A stretch of 64,000 nt of DNA from Candidatus [Bacteroides] periocalifornicus (GTDB lineage: Bacteria > Bacteroidota > Bacteroidia > Bacteroidales > CAJPTX01): assembly GCA_001421095.1 (NCBI GenBank), contig LIIK01000001.1, forward strand, positions 65,526 to 129,525. Direction: 5' to 3'. Below the pieces are notes generated by a model that ran no database searches, was not told where the DNA came from, and worked only from the letters and a program-made list of their open reading frames with translations. Below are positions 9,777-19,213 of this stretch, piece by piece. Both the position numbers and the translations under genes were made by a program. Position 1 is the first letter of the stretch. Every line of letters starts with the position of its first letter.

Positions 9777-9868
9777 GCAAACACTCGCGGATGGGCAGGC
9801 AACTTTCGGCCTGCCCCTACAGTATCACCCCTACCAAGAGTGCGGTAGCAAATCTCACCAATTATTGA
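9777..9868. repeat. Dispersed intergenic repeat, family C
   Basis: It contains GGGCAGGCAACTTTCGGCC, then TGCCCCTACAG, ACCCCTACCAAGAG and GCAAATCTCACCAATT. The same order of blocks recurs at 15651-15722, 48122-48202 (reverse) and 63716-63806. It fills most of the gap between tolC and the terminator before the NlpE-like gene. Confidence 0.7.
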
Positions 9869-9959
9869 TAGAACTGCGATTCTCAGCTGCAAGCCCCACC
9901 ATAAACGGATGAGGCATGCCGCATTGCTACTGTCTTCGATGAATTGAATCGCTTGATAC

Positions 9960-9998
9960 AAAAAAAGGATGCGCCCCACAGGTCGCATCCTTTTTTTT
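9960..9998 (-). terminator. Terminator between convergent tolC and nlpE-like genes
   Basis: AAAAAAGGATGCG / CGCATCC with TTTTTTTT makes a strong stem with A and T runs on both sides, so it can end both the minus-strand lipoprotein gene (stop at 10018) and the plus-strand efflux operon. Confidence 0.85.
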
Positions 9999-10017
9999 GA
10001 TCTGCTATAGCTGCTCG

Positions 10018-10494
10018 CTATTTGCTTTCAGGTGCGGGTTCGTTGTCGTTGCTCCGCATGAGGGTGTAGGCAGCCTTATCCTGCGGGGCGTTGCCCTCTG
10101 CATCGCACATTATGAGGTTTGAACCCTCTACTATGAAGCTTGCAGACTCTTTCTCAGAGTTCAGCACTACCAGGCCGCGGGTTACATCAATGGTGTAGTT
10201 CCCGCTCTCGGAGAAGTCCACATCGCCCTCCTTCGTACCCATATAGCGGGAGTGCAGTTCGTAGGTTGAATCGCCCTTAAGCGTGAGGGTGTAGTCACGT
10301 CCGCTGCAATCGGCGCAGGGCAACGTACCGTGGTAGGTCCCCGCGAGGTTCATGGCCGAGAGCGCCCCGTTGGCCGATTCTGCCATGGCCAGCGAGTCGG
10401 CATTAGACTGCTCAGAATTCTGATTCGCTGCATTGTTGCAGGCTGCAAACGCTACTGGGAGTGCCAGTAGAAGGGCAAGAGCTGCCTTTTTCAT
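10018..10494 (-). CDS. NlpE-like lipoprotein
   Basis: 158 residues. A lipoprotein signal peptide ends in the lipobox VAFAACNN (Cys19). After a Ser/Asn/Gln-rich spacer comes the NlpE N-terminal-type domain: LAGTYHGTLPCADCSGRDYTL, with the diagnostic CADC pair, then YELHSRYMG and a beta-rich remainder. In E. coli NlpE senses envelope and copper stress; here it is only likely to be a small envelope lipoprotein of that fold. It is transcribed alone from a TACCTTTG promoter and ends at a strong terminator. Confidence 0.82.
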   Translation of the reverse strand: MKKAALALLLALPVAFAACNNAANQNSEQSNADSLAMAESANGALSAMNLAGTYHGTLPCADCSGRDYTLTLKGDSTYELHSRYMGTKEGDVDFSESGNYTIDVTRGLVVLNSEKESASFIVEGSNLIMCDAEGNAPQDKAAYTLMRSNDNEPAPESK

Positions 10495-10520
10495 TGTCTG
10501 GTTTGTTTATTTGTACGCCG

Positions 10521-10528
10521 CAAAGGTA
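10521..10528 (-). promoter_or_regulatory. -7 box for the NlpE-like gene
   Basis: TACCTTTG on the minus strand, 27 bases before the ATG; an exact match to TAnnTTTG. Confidence 0.7.
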
Positions 10529-10610
10529 GGCATTTTTCCTAAGGGTGGTAACTTTGCCAGTAAAATTCTTGCAACCTTGTAATGGATTGTGAATTCAGCC
10601 CTTCCCCTTA

Positions 10611-10688
10611 ACCGTAAAAAACAACCCTCAGAGCTGCCCGAGCCCCGAGGGTTAAACCTAACAAAAACAACTAACCAGAAATAACTAG
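10611..10688 (-). ncRNA. Candidate short RNA or attenuated leader
   Basis: A -7 box TAACTTTG sits at 10694-10701 (minus). About 35 bases downstream of it is a hairpin with stem AACCCTC / GAGGGTT (10623-10653) followed by GTTTTTTACGG. A transcript starting near 10688 would be only about 75 bases long and has no ORF. It may be a small RNA, or an attenuator ahead of the NlpE-like gene, or simply the dapB terminator with a chance promoter upstream. Confidence 0.35.
10612..10653 (-). terminator. Rho-independent terminator (dapB side or short RNA)
   Basis: A 7-bp outer stem AACCCTC/GAGGGTT with a GC-rich interior is followed on the minus strand by GTTTTTT. It is the only terminator-like hairpin between the dapB stop (10900) and the NlpE-like gene. 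The rest of 10495-10899 is AT-rich and without genes. Confidence 0.55.
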
Positions 10689-10899
10689 CACTGCAAAGTT
10701 ACGTACTTTTTACGATCCTGCAACAGGGCGCAGCGCAAAATACCTACATAATTTACGCAAAATATTTCACACAACTGATTAGCAAGTATTTACGATTAGG
10801 TAAATTTTGCAAAATTCTTTTCCTCTCAGGCCCTTTTGGTGCAATTTTTAGGATTTTTACCCCCTTGGAGGGTGGGCAGAAAGCTCGAATTTGAGGGTG

Positions 10900-11634
10900 C
10901 TAAACGTTGGGTTGCTCAAAGAGTGCCTCCATCCCGAATACGCCATGCTTGCCCAGCAGGAACTCTGCCGCACGCACTGCACCTAGGGCAAAGGCCTCCC
11001 GGCTATAGGCCTCGTGCGTTAGGGTTAGGCTGTCAAATTCACCCTGTAGCCGCACCTGGTGGATACCAACCACATCGCCTTCACGGTGGGCGGCTATCAG
11101 CAGTTGCCCTTTATGCACGGCTGGCATTAACCCCCAGCTGGAGTAGCCGTGCTTAGCTGTAGGTGCCAGGAATTGCTCGGCCAACACTATAGCCGTACCA
11201 CTAGGGGCATCCTTTTTGGCGGAGTGGTGCGTTTCATCAATGCTCACCTCGTAGCTCGGGAATGCCGAACGGTAATGCGCAAGCAGCTCGCATACCTTTC
11301 TCACCATGTAGACCCCTATGCTGAAGTTGGCTGCGTAGAAAAGCGCCGCCTTGGGGTTAGCCTCCACAGCCGCCTTAGCCTTCTCTAGCTCTCCGTACCA
11401 GCCCGTGGTGCCGCAAACCACAGGCAATCCGATATTCGCGCATGCTAGCACATTGACTAGAGCGGCGGCAGGAGCGGTGAATTCTAGCGCCACTTCGGCA
11501 GTGCTAAGCGTATCGAGGTGGTGCTCTACAGGTTGGTCAGCATCTAGCGTTACCGCTATGCTATGCCCACGTTGCAGGGCTATAGCCTCGAGCATGTGCC
11601 CCATTTTCCCGTAGCCGATGAGCGCAATTTTCAT
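10900..11634 (-). CDS. dapB: 4-hydroxy-tetrahydrodipicolinate reductase
   Basis: 244 residues. The N-terminal Rossmann motif is MKIALIGYGKMGHM, and the catalytic/substrate region is SIDETHHSAKKDAPSGTA, with the conserved His pair, Lys and the PSGTA loop. The enzyme reduces hydroxy-tetrahydrodipicolinate with NAD(P)H in the diaminopimelate/lysine pathway, in the cytoplasm. It follows fmt by 14 bases and is probably co-transcribed. The C-terminus (REAFALGAVRAAEFL) matches the family. Confidence 0.95.
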   Translation of the reverse strand: MKIALIGYGKMGHMLEAIALQRGHSIAVTLDADQPVEHHLDTLSTAEVALEFTAPAAALVNVLACANIGLPVVCGTTGWYGELEKAKAAVEANPKAALFYAANFSIGVYMVRKVCELLAHYRSAFPSYEVSIDETHHSAKKDAPSGTAIVLAEQFLAPTAKHGYSSWGLMPAVHKGQLLIAAHREGDVVGIHQVRLQGEFDSLTLTHEAYSREAFALGAVRAAEFLLGKHGVFGMEALFEQPNV

Positions 11635-11648
11635 GGTTATAGTGTTAG

Positions 11649-12632
11649 CTATGAGAAACGTATCGGTACTTCAGTGCCCAATCCACGGAGAAAGGCATCT
11701 ACACCCATACGTTTTTTGCCCGCTGGTTGGATCTCTTTCACCAGCAGCTCTGTTCCATTGCCACAGGCCACGCAGAGTTCATCTCTTAGCTCCGTGGGGG
11801 ATGCCGTGCCTGCTGGGAGTGGACTTTTACCCGTATTTGCAAGGGGTTGCGTTGTGAAGAGCTTCACATCCTCTGCCCCCTTCTCGCCTCGCTGCATATG
11901 GCACCATGCGCCCGGGGAAGGGCTCAATCCCCGGATAAGATTATGAATGGCAAAGGCAGACTTGCCCCAGTCAATTCGGCAGTCTGCCCTGAAGATCTTC
12001 GGTGCTGGTTTGAGCATTTCACACTCAGGCTGTGGTTTAGCCAAGAGCGTTCTATCGGCAAGGCCCCGTACAGTCTCTACCACCAGACGGCTACCCAGCT
12101 GGGCAAGGGAATCGTGCAGCTCGCCTGCCGTCATGGCCAGTGGGAGTGGAATCCGCTCCTGTAGCAGCACTTGCCCTGCATCTATCTGTTCACTGAGCAG
12201 GAAGGTGGTTACCCCAGTTTCTCGCTCCCCGTTGATCAGTGCCCAATTGATAGGTGCAGCCCCCCGATACTGTGGGAGTAGCGAGGCATGCAGGTTGAAT
12301 AGCCCTAACCAAGGGAGTTCTAGCACTGCCCGCGGGAGCTTGCGGAATGCCACCACCACCCCGATTTCAGCCTGAAGCTGGATGAGCTGCTCGGTAAACG
12401 TGGGGTTGCTCAGCTGTGCGGGTTGTAGGACCAGTAACCCTTGCGCCAGGGCGTAATCCTTTACCGCCGAGGTGTGCAACTTGAGCCCTCTGCCCGCGGG
12501 TTTATCTGGTACCGTAACCACTGCCACTACCTGCACTCCCGCCTCTAGCAGCGCCTTTAGCGGCTCTACTGCAAAGGCCGGTGTCCCCATATACACCACC
12601 CGCACTGGGGGGAGTTGCTCCAATGAATCCAC
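11649..12632 (-). CDS. fmt: Methionyl-tRNA formyltransferase
   Basis: 327 residues as given from a GTG at 12632. A second GTG at 12605 would give MRVVYMGTPAFA, the more usual N-terminus, so the true start may be 9 codons later. Family motifs: PDKPAGRGLKL (folate-enzyme loop), SLLPQYRGAAPINWALINGE containing the catalytic Asn-His-Asp region (NLHASLLPQYRG), and TGVTTFLLSEQIDAGQVL. The C-terminal domain includes IRGLSPSPGAW. It formylates initiator Met-tRNA using 10-formyl-THF. It heads the fmt-dapB unit. Confidence 0.95.
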   Translation of the reverse strand: MDSLEQLPPVRVVYMGTPAFAVEPLKALLEAGVQVVAVVTVPDKPAGRGLKLHTSAVKDYALAQGLLVLQPAQLSNPTFTEQLIQLQAEIGVVVAFRKLPRAVLELPWLGLFNLHASLLPQYRGAAPINWALINGERETGVTTFLLSEQIDAGQVLLQERIPLPLAMTAGELHDSLAQLGSRLVVETVRGLADRTLLAKPQPECEMLKPAPKIFRADCRIDWGKSAFAIHNLIRGLSPSPGAWCHMQRGEKGAEDVKLFTTQPLANTGKSPLPAGTASPTELRDELCVACGNGTELLVKEIQPAGKKRMGVDAFLRGLGTEVPIRFS

Positions 12633-12793
12633 TAGGTATCTATATTTATGGGCAGTGACTCAGCTACAGTTTCCCGAGGAGAGGGCATACGCTGATAAGT
12701 CCGCAATCTGGCAGACGTTTATTGTCTAGTCGGGCGAATTGATTATGATACGACCCTTCCCCAGGCAGTTGTGCGGCAAACCGTAAAGGCTGG

Positions 12794-14032
12794 CTAACCA
12801 TTCAGTATTGTGTGCCCCATCCGGTCGCGCTTGGTTTGCAGGTAGTGGAGGTTGTAGGCGTTGGGCTTAATCTCAATGGGGATGACCTCCTGTATTTTCA
12901 GCCCGTAGCCTTCGAGCGCACGCCGTTTCACCGGGTTGTTCGTCATGAGCCGCATATTGCGAACCCCCACCTCACGGAGAATGCTGGCACCCACGCCGTA
13001 GTCTCTTTCATCGGGGGCAAACCCTAGGTGGACGTTGGCCTCCACAGTGTCCTGACCTTGATCCTGTAGGTGGTAGGCGTGGATTTTATTCATTAGCCCG
13101 ATGCCGCGCCCTTCTTGGCTGAGGTAGACCACCACCCCCTTGCCGGCCTCTTGTACCCTACGCATGGCCTCGTGGAGCTGTGCACCGCAGTCGCACCGGT
13201 AGCTGCCGAACACATCGCCCGTGAGGCAGGAGGAGTGCACCCGTACCAGTATAGCCTCATCGTCGGCCCATTCGCCCTTTACAAGCACGGCATGTTCCAG
13301 CCCGTTCGATTTCTGGCGGAAGGGGATGATGCGGAAATCACCGTACTCGGTAGGTAGCACAGACTCTACGCCACGCTCTACAATGCTCTCTTCTTGCAGA
13401 CGGTACTTGATTAGATCTTCGATAGAGATGATTTTTAGGTTGTGCTCCTTGGCCACCTCCAGCAGCTGGGGAAGCCTTGCCATGGTGCCGTCTTCGTTAA
13501 TCACCTCTATGAGCGCCGCAGCAGGGTAGAGCCCCGCGAGCTTAGCGAGATCTACCGCCGCCTCTGTGTGCCCGGCGCGCCGGAGTACCCCGCGTTCACG
13601 CGCACGCAGAGGGCATACATGGCCTGGCCGTCCGAGGTCGCTAGGGCGTGTTTTAGGGTCGGCTAGCGAGAGTATGGTCTGCGCCCTGTCATACATTGAA
13701 ACGCCCGTGGTACATCCGTTCCCGATCCTGTCTACCGTAACGGTGAAAGGGGTTTCATGCGTAGAGGTATTGACCGACACCTGCATGGGGAGGTCGAGCT
13801 CCTTGCACCGAGCCTCGGTGATGGGGGCGCACAGCACGCCACGCCCGTAGCGCATCATGAAGTTGACCTTCTCAGGGGTTACCTTCTCCGCTGCGATGAT
13901 GAAGTCCCCCTCATTCTCCCGATCCTCATCGTCCACCACTATCACGAATTCACCCCGTCGGATGCTTTCTACCGCCTCTTCTATTGTGTTCAGACTCCCG
14001 CGTAGCTTGCTGCTGTTCGTATCCATAGCCAT
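12794..14032 (-). CDS. ribBA: Bifunctional DHBP synthase / GTP cyclohydrolase II
   Basis: 412 residues. The N-terminal half is 3,4-dihydroxy-2-butanone-4-phosphate synthase ([14 protein letters not shown] near residue 33; [24 protein letters not shown]). The C-terminal half is GTP cyclohydrolase II with the zinc ligands Cys-x10-Cys-x-Cys ([18 protein letters not shown]) and SQEGRGIGL. Both supply precursors for riboflavin. Oddities: RERGVLRR replaces the usual REGGVL in the first domain, and VSMYDRA replaces the common ISAxDRA. It overlaps the upstream permease gene by one base (TAATG), so the two are translationally coupled. Confidence 0.95.
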   Translation of the reverse strand: MAMDTNSSKLRGSLNTIEEAVESIRRGEFVIVVDDEDRENEGDFIIAAEKVTPEKVNFMMRYGRGVLCAPITEARCKELDLPMQVSVNTSTHETPFTVTVDRIGNGCTTGVSMYDRAQTILSLADPKTRPSDLGRPGHVCPLRARERGVLRRAGHTEAAVDLAKLAGLYPAAALIEVINEDGTMARLPQLLEVAKEHNLKIISIEDLIKYRLQEESIVERGVESVLPTEYGDFRIIPFRQKSNGLEHAVLVKGEWADDEAILVRVHSSCLTGDVFGSYRCDCGAQLHEAMRRVQEAGKGVVVYLSQEGRGIGLMNKIHAYHLQDQGQDTVEANVHLGFAPDERDYGVGASILREVGVRNMRLMTNNPVKRRALEGYGLKIQEVIPIEIKPNAYNLHYLQTKRDRMGHTILNG

Positions 14033-15516
14033 TACGGTTTACTTTTACCTATTACCAAAACGTCCTTGCGCCCCTTTTGTTTGCGCCCGAAGAGCTTTTT
14101 TATCCGCTTCACCGGCGCTAGCAGAGTATTCAGATACCACTCGGAGTTCAGGATTACAGAATCAGTGGTGGCCTTGTAGATGAGGAAGACCGCGATAGGG
14201 AGCAGAATCCAGGTAGAGCCCCACATTCCTGCAACCTCGCCAATTTTCAGCCCCCTCACCATCTTCTCCCCCGATATAGAGATCACGTAGTAGATCACGA
14301 AGAAGACCACCGAGATGATAACTGGCACCCCTAGCCCCCCCTTGCGGATGATAGCCCCCAGCGGGGCGCCGATCAGGAAGAAGATCAGGCAGGCCAGCGC
14401 GAGCGTGTATTTACGGTGGTATTCAATGCTGAAGCGCGCCTCTGTCTTCAGGCGGTAGGTGAGTTCAGAGCCAGCCACCTGTATTTGGTTCTTTAGTGAC
14501 TGCGCATTGCTATTGGCCTGGGTAAGAACCCGGAGCTTTGTACTTGGCGAAAGCGTATCGAAGCACGCTTGGAAATTCAAGGTATCGTGCGCCTCCACGG
14601 TGTCGGGCAGTCGGTACTGTAGCAGGTCGGCATGCGCCAACGCATGGTACTGCGCCTGGGTGTACTCCATAGCATCTTGGCGCATCGAATCGCTGGCGTG
14701 TGCAAGCTGGTGGGTATTCATCACGCGGAACGACTTCACGAACGAATCGTCGTCCTTCCTCTCAAAGGCGAAGCCCTCAAGCGTCCTCACCACCTTCTGC
14801 CGTTTGTAGGATCCCCAACGGGCGGCGAACTTCGTATCCCCTTTTGAGAGCGCATCGGGGTCGCTCTCCTCGAACATCTTTCCATCGTAGAGCTCCAGGG
14901 TTAGGCGGGTCTTATCCTTAGACACCTGTATGTGCCCACGCGTAGCCTTTACTACCGAGACGTTCCCCTGGTCGCCAGAGTGGTCATAGATCATCACATC
15001 GCGCATCTCCTGGGTTGAGGGGTCTTTCGCCCCCACGCGGATACTGTAGCCGCTGATGTCGCCATAGATTACACCCGGGCGAATAGCCAGCTCTGGGCGC
15101 TGCTCCTGCACGCTGCGGATGAGGCCTGTTGCCCGGAGCGTTGCCACGGGTACCACGTAGTCTGCAAATAGGAAGCCCACCACCGTGATGGCCACGCTCA
15201 CCACCGCCATTGGTAGCATGATCCTCGGGAGCGATATCCCCGCCGACTTCATGGCCAGCAGCTCGTTATGCTCACCCAGGTTGCCCATAGTCATGAGCGA
15301 GGCCAGCAGCACCGAGAGCGGAAGTGCCATGGGGACAAGCCCTGCAGATACATAGAAGAGCAGCTCTAGGATAATGTTGAACTCTAACCCCTTACCCACC
15401 AGGTCGTCTATGTACTTCCACAGGAATTGCAGCAGCAGGATGAACATGACAATGAAGAACGTCATGACCATCGGGCCGAAGAACGAGCGAAGGATGAATT
15501 TGTGTAGCCTCTTCAA
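14032..15516 (-). CDS. LptF/LptG-family (YjgP/YjgQ) LPS export permease
   Basis: 494 residues. The N-terminus [20 protein letters not shown] fits Bacteroidota members exactly, although the start codon is TTG. There are six predicted membrane helices: about residues 14-35, 55-80 and 98-120 at the N-terminus, a large periplasmic beta-jellyroll, then three at the C-terminus ([20 protein letters not shown] is the family hallmark). It moves LPS from the inner membrane to the periplasmic bridge with LptB and LptC. Bacteroidota often carry one long LptF/G-like gene beside others, so I do not choose F or G. It is promoted from 15536-15543 and followed by ribBA. Confidence 0.9.
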   Translation of the reverse strand: MKRLHKFILRSFFGPMVMTFFIVMFILLLQFLWKYIDDLVGKGLEFNIILELLFYVSAGLVPMALPLSVLLASLMTMGNLGEHNELLAMKSAGISLPRIMLPMAVVSVAITVVGFLFADYVVPVATLRATGLIRSVQEQRPELAIRPGVIYGDISGYSIRVGAKDPSTQEMRDVMIYDHSGDQGNVSVVKATRGHIQVSKDKTRLTLELYDGKMFEESDPDALSKGDTKFAARWGSYKRQKVVRTLEGFAFERKDDDSFVKSFRVMNTHQLAHASDSMRQDAMEYTQAQYHALAHADLLQYRLPDTVEAHDTLNFQACFDTLSPSTKLRVLTQANSNAQSLKNQIQVAGSELTYRLKTEARFSIEYHRKYTLALACLIFFLIGAPLGAIIRKGGLGVPVIISVVFFVIYYVISISGEKMVRGLKIGEVAGMWGSTWILLPIAVFLIYKATTDSVILNSEWYLNTLLAPVKRIKKLFGRKQKGRKDVLVIGKSKP

Positions 15517-15535
15517 CGCTGTGGTTTTAGCACCG

Positions 15536-15543
15536 CAAAGGTA
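15536..15543 (-). promoter_or_regulatory. -7 box for the LptF/G - ribBA operon
   Basis: TACCTTTG on the minus strand, 20 bases before the TTG start; it supports that unusual start codon by leaving little leader. Confidence 0.65.
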
Positions 15544-15650
15544 GACATTTTGGATAACTCATACGGCATGGCGGAATGTCCTAGCGGGTGATGGGGAACT
15601 CTGCAAAACCCTCAATAAGCAACGTTGCACGCCTAAGACGCCTCGCTGCA

Positions 15651-15722
15651 CTGGTTAGAACGAGCACTCGACGTTGGGCAGGCAACTCTCGGCCTGCCCC
15701 TACAGCATCGCCCCTACCAAGA
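15651..15722. repeat. Dispersed intergenic repeat, family C
   Basis: It shares GGGCAGGCAACT-TCGGCC, TGCCCCTACAGCATC and GCCCCTACCAAGA with the copy at 9777-9868, nearly base for base over about 50 bases. It lies between gltX and the LptF/G operon. Confidence 0.75.
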
Positions 15723-15786
15723 TCTCCAGAGCCCGAGTGGTGTACGCCCAGTAATCCATCTGCTGAATAGGCTACACCGTACACTA

Positions 15787-17319
15787 TCAGCACCCTCCGC
15801 CTAGGTATTGTTGCAACGCCTTCACTCGCTTTACCGTCTCTCCCGCCCCGAGGAATGCAATGATGCTCGCCACATCTACTCCCCTCGATTCGCCTACTAG
15901 GGCTAGGCGGAGGGTATTCATCACCTTACCTTTTGGCCAGCTGTGCACCTCTATGGTGCTGTTTAGCTCATTGGCTATACCCTCTGCGCTGCTGTTTGGG
16001 TGTTGCTCTAGCGTGCTGGCGAGCAGTGCTAGCCAAGCGGAACTCTCTGGAGTGGTGTGCTTTTTCACCGCCTTCTCATCGTAGGCCGTGGGGGCTTGCC
16101 AGAGGTAGTCGGTCTCTGCCCAGAGGTCGGGGAGCAGATTCACCCGTTCTCGCACCAATCCTACAGCCCGTTCTAGGTGCTCTGGCGTTGCCACTATCCC
16201 TTTGCCCTTTAGGCATTGCCCTAGCCAATGGGTAAGTACCTCCTCGGGCGCAAGCATCAGGTGGGCGTGGTTGAACCACTTGGCCCGCTCAGGGTCGAAC
16301 CTTGCGCCCGATTTGCTTACCCGTTCCAGCGAGAAGAGTTCTACCAGCTGCCCGAGCGAGAAGACCTCCTGGTCGTTCCCAGGATTCCACCCCAGCAGCG
16401 CGAGCATATTCAGGAATGCTGAGGGTAGGTAGCCGTCTTCACGGTAGCCACGGTACACCTCGCCCGTGGCCGTTTCCCACTCTAGGGGGAATACCGGGAA
16501 GCCCATCTTATCGCCATCGCGCTTGCTGAGCTTGCCGTTACCCGTAGGTTTGAGTATCAGGGGTAGATGCGCGAATTGCGGCATCGTATCAGTCCAACCG
16601 AAGGCCTCGTATAGCAGGTAGTGTAGCGGGAGGGAGGGGAGCCACTCCTCGCCCCTTATCACGTGGCTTATCTCCATGAGGTGGTCATCCACTATGTTGG
16701 CCAGGTGGTAGGTGGGCAGCCCATCTGCATGCTTGTAGAGCACCTTGTCGTCTAGGGTGTCGGTGTGCACCTCTACCCGCCCACGGATGAGGTCATCCAT
16801 CACCACCGTGCGGTTGGCAGGTATCTGGAATCGCACCACCCAGTTGGGATCCTCCTCCAGTCTCCGAGCAACCTCATCGGGTGGCAGGGTAAGCGAATTG
16901 CGCAATCCTTGACGGGTATTTGGCCCATAGGCAAAGGCCTTTCCCTCCGCCTCATGCTCGGTGCGTAGCCTGGTGAGTTCTTCTGCCGAATCGAAGGCGT
17001 AGTAGGCCCATCCTTTGGCCACCAGTTCCTCTGCGTATTTTAGGTATATCGCCTTCCGCTCGCTCTGCCTGTAGGGGCCATGCGGGCCGCCCTCCTCCAC
17101 CCCCTCGTCTGCGCGTAGTCCGCACCAGCGCAGCGATTCGAAAATGTAGCCCTCAGCCCCTGGCACGTAGCGGGTGCTGTCAGTATCCTCTATCCGCAGC
17201 AGGAAATCGCCCCCGTGCTGTCGGGCGAATAGGTAGTTGAACAGCGCGGTGCGCACACCTCCTATGTGCAGCGGCCCGGTGGGGCTGGGGGCAAAACGTA
17301 CTCGTACTCTACGCTCCAT
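15787..17319 (-). CDS. gltX: Glutamyl-tRNA synthetase
   Basis: 510 residues from the ATG at 17319; a TTG five codons earlier is possible but less likely, since AGAAGAGAAG precedes the ATG. Class I signature: [20 protein letters not shown] (HIGH motif as HIGG), and the KMSKS loop is [10 protein letters not shown]. It charges tRNA-Glu; a matching tRNA-Glu(TTC) gene is at 33886-33957. Because a GlnRS is also present (glnS), it is presumably Glu-specific. The gene appears to be monocistronic with its own TACCTTTG promoter. Confidence 0.96.
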   Translation of the reverse strand: MERRVRVRFAPSPTGPLHIGGVRTALFNYLFARQHGGDFLLRIEDTDSTRYVPGAEGYIFESLRWCGLRADEGVEEGGPHGPYRQSERKAIYLKYAEELVAKGWAYYAFDSAEELTRLRTEHEAEGKAFAYGPNTRQGLRNSLTLPPDEVARRLEEDPNWVVRFQIPANRTVVMDDLIRGRVEVHTDTLDDKVLYKHADGLPTYHLANIVDDHLMEISHVIRGEEWLPSLPLHYLLYEAFGWTDTMPQFAHLPLILKPTGNGKLSKRDGDKMGFPVFPLEWETATGEVYRGYREDGYLPSAFLNMLALLGWNPGNDQEVFSLGQLVELFSLERVSKSGARFDPERAKWFNHAHLMLAPEEVLTHWLGQCLKGKGIVATPEHLERAVGLVRERVNLLPDLWAETDYLWQAPTAYDEKAVKKHTTPESSAWLALLASTLEQHPNSSAEGIANELNSTIEVHSWPKGKVMNTLRLALVGESRGVDVASIIAFLGAGETVKRVKALQQYLGGGC

Positions 17320-17366
17320 CTTCTCTTCTAGCAAATTACGGTGGTAAAATCCCGTAGAATTCGCCC

Positions 17367-17374
17367 CAAAGGTA
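17367..17374 (-). promoter_or_regulatory. -7 box for gltX
   Basis: TACCTTTG on the minus strand, 47 bases before the ATG. The rest of the gap 17375-17625 shows no gene or clear repeat. Confidence 0.65.
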
Positions 17375-17625
17375 GGGAAAAATCGGCATAGCTGTTTACA
17401 GGCGAACAGGCGACCCTCGTATCGATCCCCCCTTAGCGTTATAGGGCCAAAAGCCTCGTGCTTAAGAGCAGCTTTCCCTTGCTAGTGAGTAAATGGATTT
17501 TAAGCAAGCGATTCCACTTACCGAATGCTGTAGCGACTGGACATTACGCGCGTTTCTCTGGGATCTTGTATTGAGTAGGATTAGGCCCCGGGGCAACGAA
17601 CTTTTCTTGCTATCTAAAATTTGTC

Positions 17626-17633
17626 TAAATTTG
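17626..17633 (+). promoter_or_regulatory. Probable -7 box for the lipoprotein at 17684
   Basis: TAAATTTG, an exact TAnnTTTG match, 50 bases before the ATG; a CTTG element lies about 17 bases upstream. Confidence 0.5.
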
Positions 17634-17683
17634 CCCAGTCGTTTCCCACCCGATTTGTAGGAGTAACTAATACCAAAATCACT

Positions 17684-18472
17684 ATGGTACAGATTCGTAG
17701 ATTTCTCGTTCCAATGCTCTGCATAGCCTCCATTGCCGGGCTATCGCTACTCGCTTCCTGCTCCAAGGAGACCAAGAAGGAAGAGCCAACGCCTCAGCCG
17801 CAACCCAAGCCCCAACCGCAGCCCCAGCCAGGCGACCACACCTACAAGAATGCTGGCGTATGGAGTCCTGCCAAGTTCGCAGCGGTTACGATGGGGGCTT
17901 CCATAATCGACCTGCAGGATAAGGCCAAAGGACTTGAGGTTCTCGGGAAACTCTTTGCCCAATACAAAGGGCTTATCCCTACCATTACCGACGAGATGGT
18001 GAAGGGGCATCTGGAGGATGCCGGGAATCTTATCGACCTCCTGAAGGATGCGAAGTTCGACCTGAAGCAGGATGGCAAGCTCGAGATTACAGGGCTGGCC
18101 GGGGTGGCAAACCCTGTAGTCGGCACCTGGTTCGACAATAATGTGGATGCCCTGGGAGGATTCCTCTACAGCGCGAAGTTGCCAGAACTCGATGCCAAGT
18201 ACACCCACGGATTGGCTGGGCTCATCCTCCAGCGTATGTTCCGCGAGAACGCGAAGGTTCAAAAGACCAAATCGGGGAATTTCCTCCTCCTCATGCTCCA
18301 GGACGACATTCTTCTGGAGTACGCCAAGCGCTATGAGAATCCCCCAGCTGGCGAAGCGGAAACGCCCGAGCAGAAGGTGGCCCGCGAGACCCACTACAAG
18401 AATTGCCAAAAGGCGGCAAACGGCATGATGAAGAATGCGCAAGCGGGGTTCTACTTCTTGCCCAAGAAGTAG
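17684..18472 (+). CDS. Putative lipoprotein of unknown function with a Pro/Gln linker
   Basis: 262 residues from the ATG at 17684 (an upstream ATG at 17621 overlaps the promoter). The signal peptide ends in the lipobox SLLASCSK. A Lys/Glu stretch and a (PQPQPK)-type linker of about 20 residues follow, so the folded part would stand off the membrane. The remainder (KNAGVWSPAKFAAVTMGASI onward) is a single Ala/Leu/Lys-rich domain with LEITGLAGVANPVVGTWFDN, which could be lipocalin-like beta structure. I do not recognise the family. It is a single gene with its own promoter and a strong terminator at 18567-18599. Confidence 0.7.
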   Translation: MVQIRRFLVPMLCIASIAGLSLLASCSKETKKEEPTPQPQPKPQPQPQPGDHTYKNAGVWSPAKFAAVTMGASIIDLQDKAKGLEVLGKLFAQYKGLIPTITDEMVKGHLEDAGNLIDLLKDAKFDLKQDGKLEITGLAGVANPVVGTWFDNNVDALGGFLYSAKLPELDAKYTHGLAGLILQRMFRENAKVQKTKSGNFLLLMLQDDILLEYAKRYENPPAGEAETPEQKVARETHYKNCQKAANGMMKNAQAGFYFLPKK

Positions 18473-18566
18473 GCACCCCGTATTAGGGCTTCCCAGTCCC
18501 GCAGCAGGAAGCGAGTGGAGGCCCATAGCAGCGCAATCCTCAGATTCTCCCACCCATCGTGCGTGG

Positions 18567-18599
18567 CAGGCGGTATCACCAGGTACCGCCTGTTTTTTA
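18567..18599 (+). terminator. Terminator after the lipoprotein gene
   Basis: A 9-bp perfect stem CAGGCGGTA/TACCGCCTG with an 8-base loop is followed by TTTTTT. Confidence 0.85.
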
Positions 18600-18630
18600 T
18601 GCGCTTTCGCAAAGCCCTCCCCTTACGGAC

Positions 18631-18665
18631 AGGCGGGGAATTTTCGCATTGCGAAGACCCCGACC
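18631..18665. repeat. REP-like palindrome, family D
   Basis: GGCGGGGAATTTTCGCATT is followed by GCGAAGACCCCGA. The TTCGCATTGCGAA core with GGCGGGGA/ccCCGCC edges recurs at 25366-25402, 25507-25541, 56826-56862 (reverse) and 63627-63662. Confidence 0.7.
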
Positions 18666-18685
18666 CTAGGGTGATACTTTCGAAC

Positions 18686-19213
18686 CTATTTTCTCACTGG
18701 GATTCCTGGTCCCAACACATCTTCTGGTTGTAAATAGAAAGTCCATTCGTACCAACGCTGTCCTTTCTCATCGATCCTACGATGAAAATCCCAGTTCGCC
18801 TCATTGAAAAAATGGTGTCCCGATCTATCTACATCGCTAGGATGCCACTCTTTCAGAATACTAGTACTATCAGCATTATATAGGCGCACAACCATGGTCT
18901 TGCAAAACGGATAGCATATATAGGTAAAAAGTGTATCGTACTGCGGCGATCCTGTATTAACAACCGCGAGGAATTTAGTACCGTTCTTTTTGACTTCACG
19001 CGACCAAGGCGCCTGATAGTATAACACTCCAAGCCCAAGAGTATCTTTCACATACCACCTTACCGTATTCTCAATCCATACCCCATCGGAACGATCGTTA
19101 AGGCGGTTTTCTATCCAGCTGCATGATTGGATAGAAAAAATGACGATAGATAAAACGCCTAAGATTTTCAACGTATTAAAAATCTTCCAAAAGATCCGGT
19201 TGAAAGGCTGCAT
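18686..19213 (-). CDS. Small lipoprotein of unknown function, partner of the metallopeptidase-like gene
   Basis: 175 residues. The N-terminal hydrophobic segment ends in the lipobox IFSIQSC (Cys31). The mature part has many aromatic residues (WYVKDTLGLGVLYYQAPW, WDFHRRIDEKGQRWYEWTFY) and a Cys pair (YICYPFC). I do not recognise a family. Its start overlaps the last 38 bases of the upstream metallopeptidase-like gene, so the two are translated together. Its base composition is AT-rich compared with the surrounding genes. A role as a partner or inhibitor of the upstream enzyme is possible but not shown. Confidence 0.7.
   Translation of the reverse strand: MQPFNRIFWKIFNTLKILGVLSIVIFSIQSCSWIENRLNDRSDGVWIENTVRWYVKDTLGLGVLYYQAPWSREVKKNGTKFLAVVNTGSPQYDTLFTYICYPFCKTMVVRLYNADSTSILKEWHPSDVDRSGHHFFNEANWDFHRRIDEKGQRWYEWTFYLQPEDVLGPGIPVRK

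Noticed and set aside
17747..18553. 268-codon minus-strand ORF
   Set aside because: Antisense shadow of the lipoprotein at 17684-18472, which has a signal peptide, promoter and terminator; the shadow protein has no recognisable features.
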